The translations under genes and the position numbers were made by a program. A DNA stretch of 16,783 bases from the NCBI GenBank assembly GCA_035361075.1, contig DAOSBX010000017.1, positions 54,593 to 71,375 on the forward strand. Direction: 5' to 3'. The notes under the pieces were generated by a model. It was given only the letters and a program-made list of their open reading frames with translations. It ran no database searches and was not told the DNA's origin. Source of the stretch: Candidatus Hydrogenedens sp. Lineage in GTDB: Bacteria; Hydrogenedentota; Hydrogenedentia; Hydrogenedentales; Hydrogenedentaceae. Each line of letters starts with the position of its first letter. The first letter of the stretch is position 1. This document shows, one piece after another, positions 15,199 to 16,783 of the stretch.

Positions 15199-16506
15199 TT
15201 ATTTTTCAACAGGGTCGGGTTTAGGAGATTGATTGACTAAGTTTAATATCGTATCGATAAGGATTTCTCCTGTCATTTCTCCCAATCCCGTCCTTGAAAT
15301 ATATTCATACCTTTTGAAACTGTTCCAATCCACTTTGGTAAGGATGTAACCAAAAGCATCATTTGTCAATCCGAACAAAAATGGATGTGGAGTAGGCATT
15401 TTGCGTTTTAAGTAAAAACCAATATTGGGTAGGGCTTCACCAGGTATCGTTACAATTTGGGCAGTCCCAACATTAATCAAATTAATTCGTGAAGGTATCG
15501 TATTTTTTTCTGTAATAGGATACTTTATTGGCGAATTTTTCAGAACCATACGGAGTAGTGGAGAATCAATTGGAAATTCGACAGGGGTATTGGTGCAATA
15601 TAATGTGGGGTTTTTCTGAACAGGGGCATCCTTTACAATACGCAATGCTTCGCTGGCTAACAATTCGCCAATACGGACACATTCATCCCATGTCTGAATA
15701 TCCCCATTCGGTCCACGACAATCTGCTGTGACCATACCGCCCTGAGCACTGTTCATAAACATAGCCATGCCCCCCGTGTCTGCTTCAATCTTATCATATA
15801 AGGGACCGCAGAGATCTGGCGACAAAATTTTCTGACTGTCTCCAATAACTTCTGGGTGAATAGCATAATTTACTAATGTTACAATAGGCTTTCCTTCTTT
15901 TTTCTTTTCTGCTGAGATAGCCTGCAATACGCTACAACGACGGTCGTATAATTCATCTGCATAATAATTATAAGCGATTTTTCCTTTTGCCTCACCCATA
16001 GCAATTTTTAGGTAGGCAGGCTTCATATTCTTATACGCCTCGTTAATTGCTTCACCTGCTTGTTGACATACCCAGTCGAGGTATTTTAAATCTGCGGAAC
16101 AATTCCCTTTCTCATCAACAAATCCATAGGTTTCTGGTGCACTATGTGTATGTGTGACACCTACAATGATATTTTCAGGTGGAATTTGAGGAGCCAGTGC
16201 ACGGATTTTATCTGCCAATACAGATGACCAACCTAAAAAGTCAAGGCTCACTATGGCTACCGCAACATCTCCTTTTTTCATAACCATTGCACGAGCAAAC
16301 AAATCACCAATTTTTTTCTCTACAGGTTCTGGTGTCCCTACCCCGCCTGATACGGGCAACAATGGGTCTGGAGTAACAATTCGTTTAGCAGAGCCAACAT
16401 ACAACATATCTTTGTCCTTATCTTTGTCCACTGCAGAGACTGAAAAACATAGAAGGAGAGTAAAAATAGTTGTGATTAGTAGTATTGAAACATAGAGATT
16501 CTTCAT
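15199..16506 (-). CDS. Secreted neutral/alkaline non-lysosomal ceramidase-like protein (PF04734)
   Basis: The 435-residue protein has a signal peptide (hydrophobic 6-22, likely cleavage after VSA at 25) followed by a short acidic/basic run of D-K repeats (27-33) coded by an imperfect 12-bp tandem repeat. The core matches the N-terminal catalytic domain of the ceramidase family: the zinc-ligand motif THTHSAPE (H119, H121), NYAIHPEVIG (H217), the segment MNSAQGG and the late LTNDAFGYI loop. Family enzymes hydrolyse the amide of ceramide, but many bacterial members occur in organisms without known ceramide and sit next to carbohydrate genes, so the substrate is open. The C-terminal Ig-like domain of full-length (about 650-residue) ceramidases is absent. 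AAGGA is 8 nt before the ATG. It is the first gene of a tight three-gene operon. Confidence 0.9.
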   Translation of the reverse strand: MKNLYVSILLITTIFTLLLCFSVSAVDKDKDKDMLYVGSAKRIVTPDPLLPVSGGVGTPEPVEKKIGDLFARAMVMKKGDVAVAIVSLDFLGWSSVLADKIRALAPQIPPENIIVGVTHTHSAPETYGFVDEKGNCSADLKYLDWVCQQAGEAINEAYKNMKPAYLKIAMGEAKGKIAYNYYADELYDRRCSVLQAISAEKKKEGKPIVTLVNYAIHPEVIGDSQKILSPDLCGPLYDKIEADTGGMAMFMNSAQGGMVTADCRGPNGDIQTWDECVRIGELLASEALRIVKDAPVQKNPTLYCTNTPVEFPIDSPLLRMVLKNSPIKYPITEKNTIPSRINLINVGTAQIVTIPGEALPNIGFYLKRKMPTPHPFLFGLTNDAFGYILTKVDWNSFKRYEYISRTGLGEMTGEILIDTILNLVNQSPKPDPVEK

Positions 16507-16555
16507 ATTTAGTGTCCTTATCTTTAAAAATTAATTATGGAGGATGATAATCCAT

Positions 16556-16561
16556 ATTATA
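16556..16561 (-). promoter_or_regulatory. Candidate -10 box of the ceramidase-like/GT/GH28 operon
   Basis: A perfect TATAAT on the minus strand (16561-16556) lies about 50 nt before the ATG, with no good -35 at 16-18 nt (best TTTCTT). It may need an activator. A 6-bp inverted repeat TATGGA/TCCATA overlaps the expected start. The remaining 16562-16783 is AT-rich and I see no gene in it up to the window end. Confidence 0.35.
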
Positions 16562-16783
16562 ACGCGATTTATCTGAAGAAAGAAACAAGCAAAAAAACAA
16601 AATGTAACCCGTTTATTGCCCAATATACTAATATAGAAATATATTATGGAAACACATTACTTGCTATATAAATTTATGTATGTGTGCTTACATTATTTTA
16701 AGATAACGTTAATATTGTGTTGGTCTATCTACCTAATAAATTGTGTCTATACTGTTAATGGATTGTATTTTGTTTGTCCTATA

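Noticed and set aside
16419..16446. 12-bp tandem repeat coding for the D-K run in the ceramidase-like protein
   Set aside because: Too short and within a signal-peptide/linker region; it looks like simple slippage in a linker and not a functional repeat array.
1..16783. CRISPR, toxin-antitoxin, phage or defence system
   Set aside because: No spaced repeat arrays, nuclease, integrase, toxin or other defence motifs were found; all confident genes belong to housekeeping, transport or envelope/carbohydrate families.

Overview
This is an AT-rich bacterial chromosome segment (G+C looks clearly below 40%). It carries 12 well-supported protein genes, one doubtful small gene and several recognisable expression signals. 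I see no rRNA, tRNA, CRISPR array, transposase, integrase or phage gene. Lipoprotein and Sec signal peptides, a tandem DUF1080 hydrolase, a ceramidase-like secreted protein, a GH28 glycosidase and two polytopic GT-C-like proteins suggest a diderm, polysaccharide-using bacterium of the Planctomycetes/Hydrogenedentes/Sumerlaeota kind. A low-G+C Hydrogenedens-like lineage would fit, but this is inference from gene content only.

Layout. At 20-1621 (minus) lie a secreted two-domain DUF1080 protein and, upstream of it, a cold-shock protein with a near-consensus promoter and a GTG start. At 1895-2854 (plus), divergent from the cold-shock gene, is an extended-SDR nucleotide-sugar epimerase/dehydratase. 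At 3001-6372 (plus) is a housekeeping run: miaB (tRNA 2-methylthio modification), pepA (M17 leucyl aminopeptidase, 14 nt further on) and an unrecognised membrane-anchored helical protein. At 6608-7801 (minus) is a CPA-type cation:proton antiporter with a roughly 90-nt leader that can form two hairpins. At 8077-8271 (plus) is rpsU (ribosomal protein S21), with a TTG start and a 15-bp terminator hairpin behind it.

From 8395 to 16506 everything is on the minus strand and concerns the cell envelope or carbohydrates. In transcription order: a ceramidase-like (PF04734) secreted protein, a GT39/ArnT-like membrane glycosyltransferase with a TPR-like tail, and a secreted GH28 glycosidase. These three are separated by only 10-11 nt and are almost certainly one operon. 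They are followed by a doubtful 72-codon ORF, a second GT-C-like membrane protein and a lipoprotein with a BACON-like domain.

How they work together. The envelope block combines enzymes that would trim glycans or glycolipids outside the cytoplasm with a lipid-linked-sugar glycosyltransferase that would build them. The epimerase could supply an activated sugar, but it is not linked to the block. No defence system or other complete new system is evident. The most unusual items are the ceramidase-like/GT-C/GH28 operon, the antiporter leader, the 22-bp-spaced direct repeats before the lipoprotein gene, and the unknown third gene behind pepA. Four start codons needed a decision: cold-shock GTG 1621 was kept, antiporter ATG was moved to 7801, rpsU TTG was moved to 8077, and the miaB start was kept despite a poor ribosome binding site.
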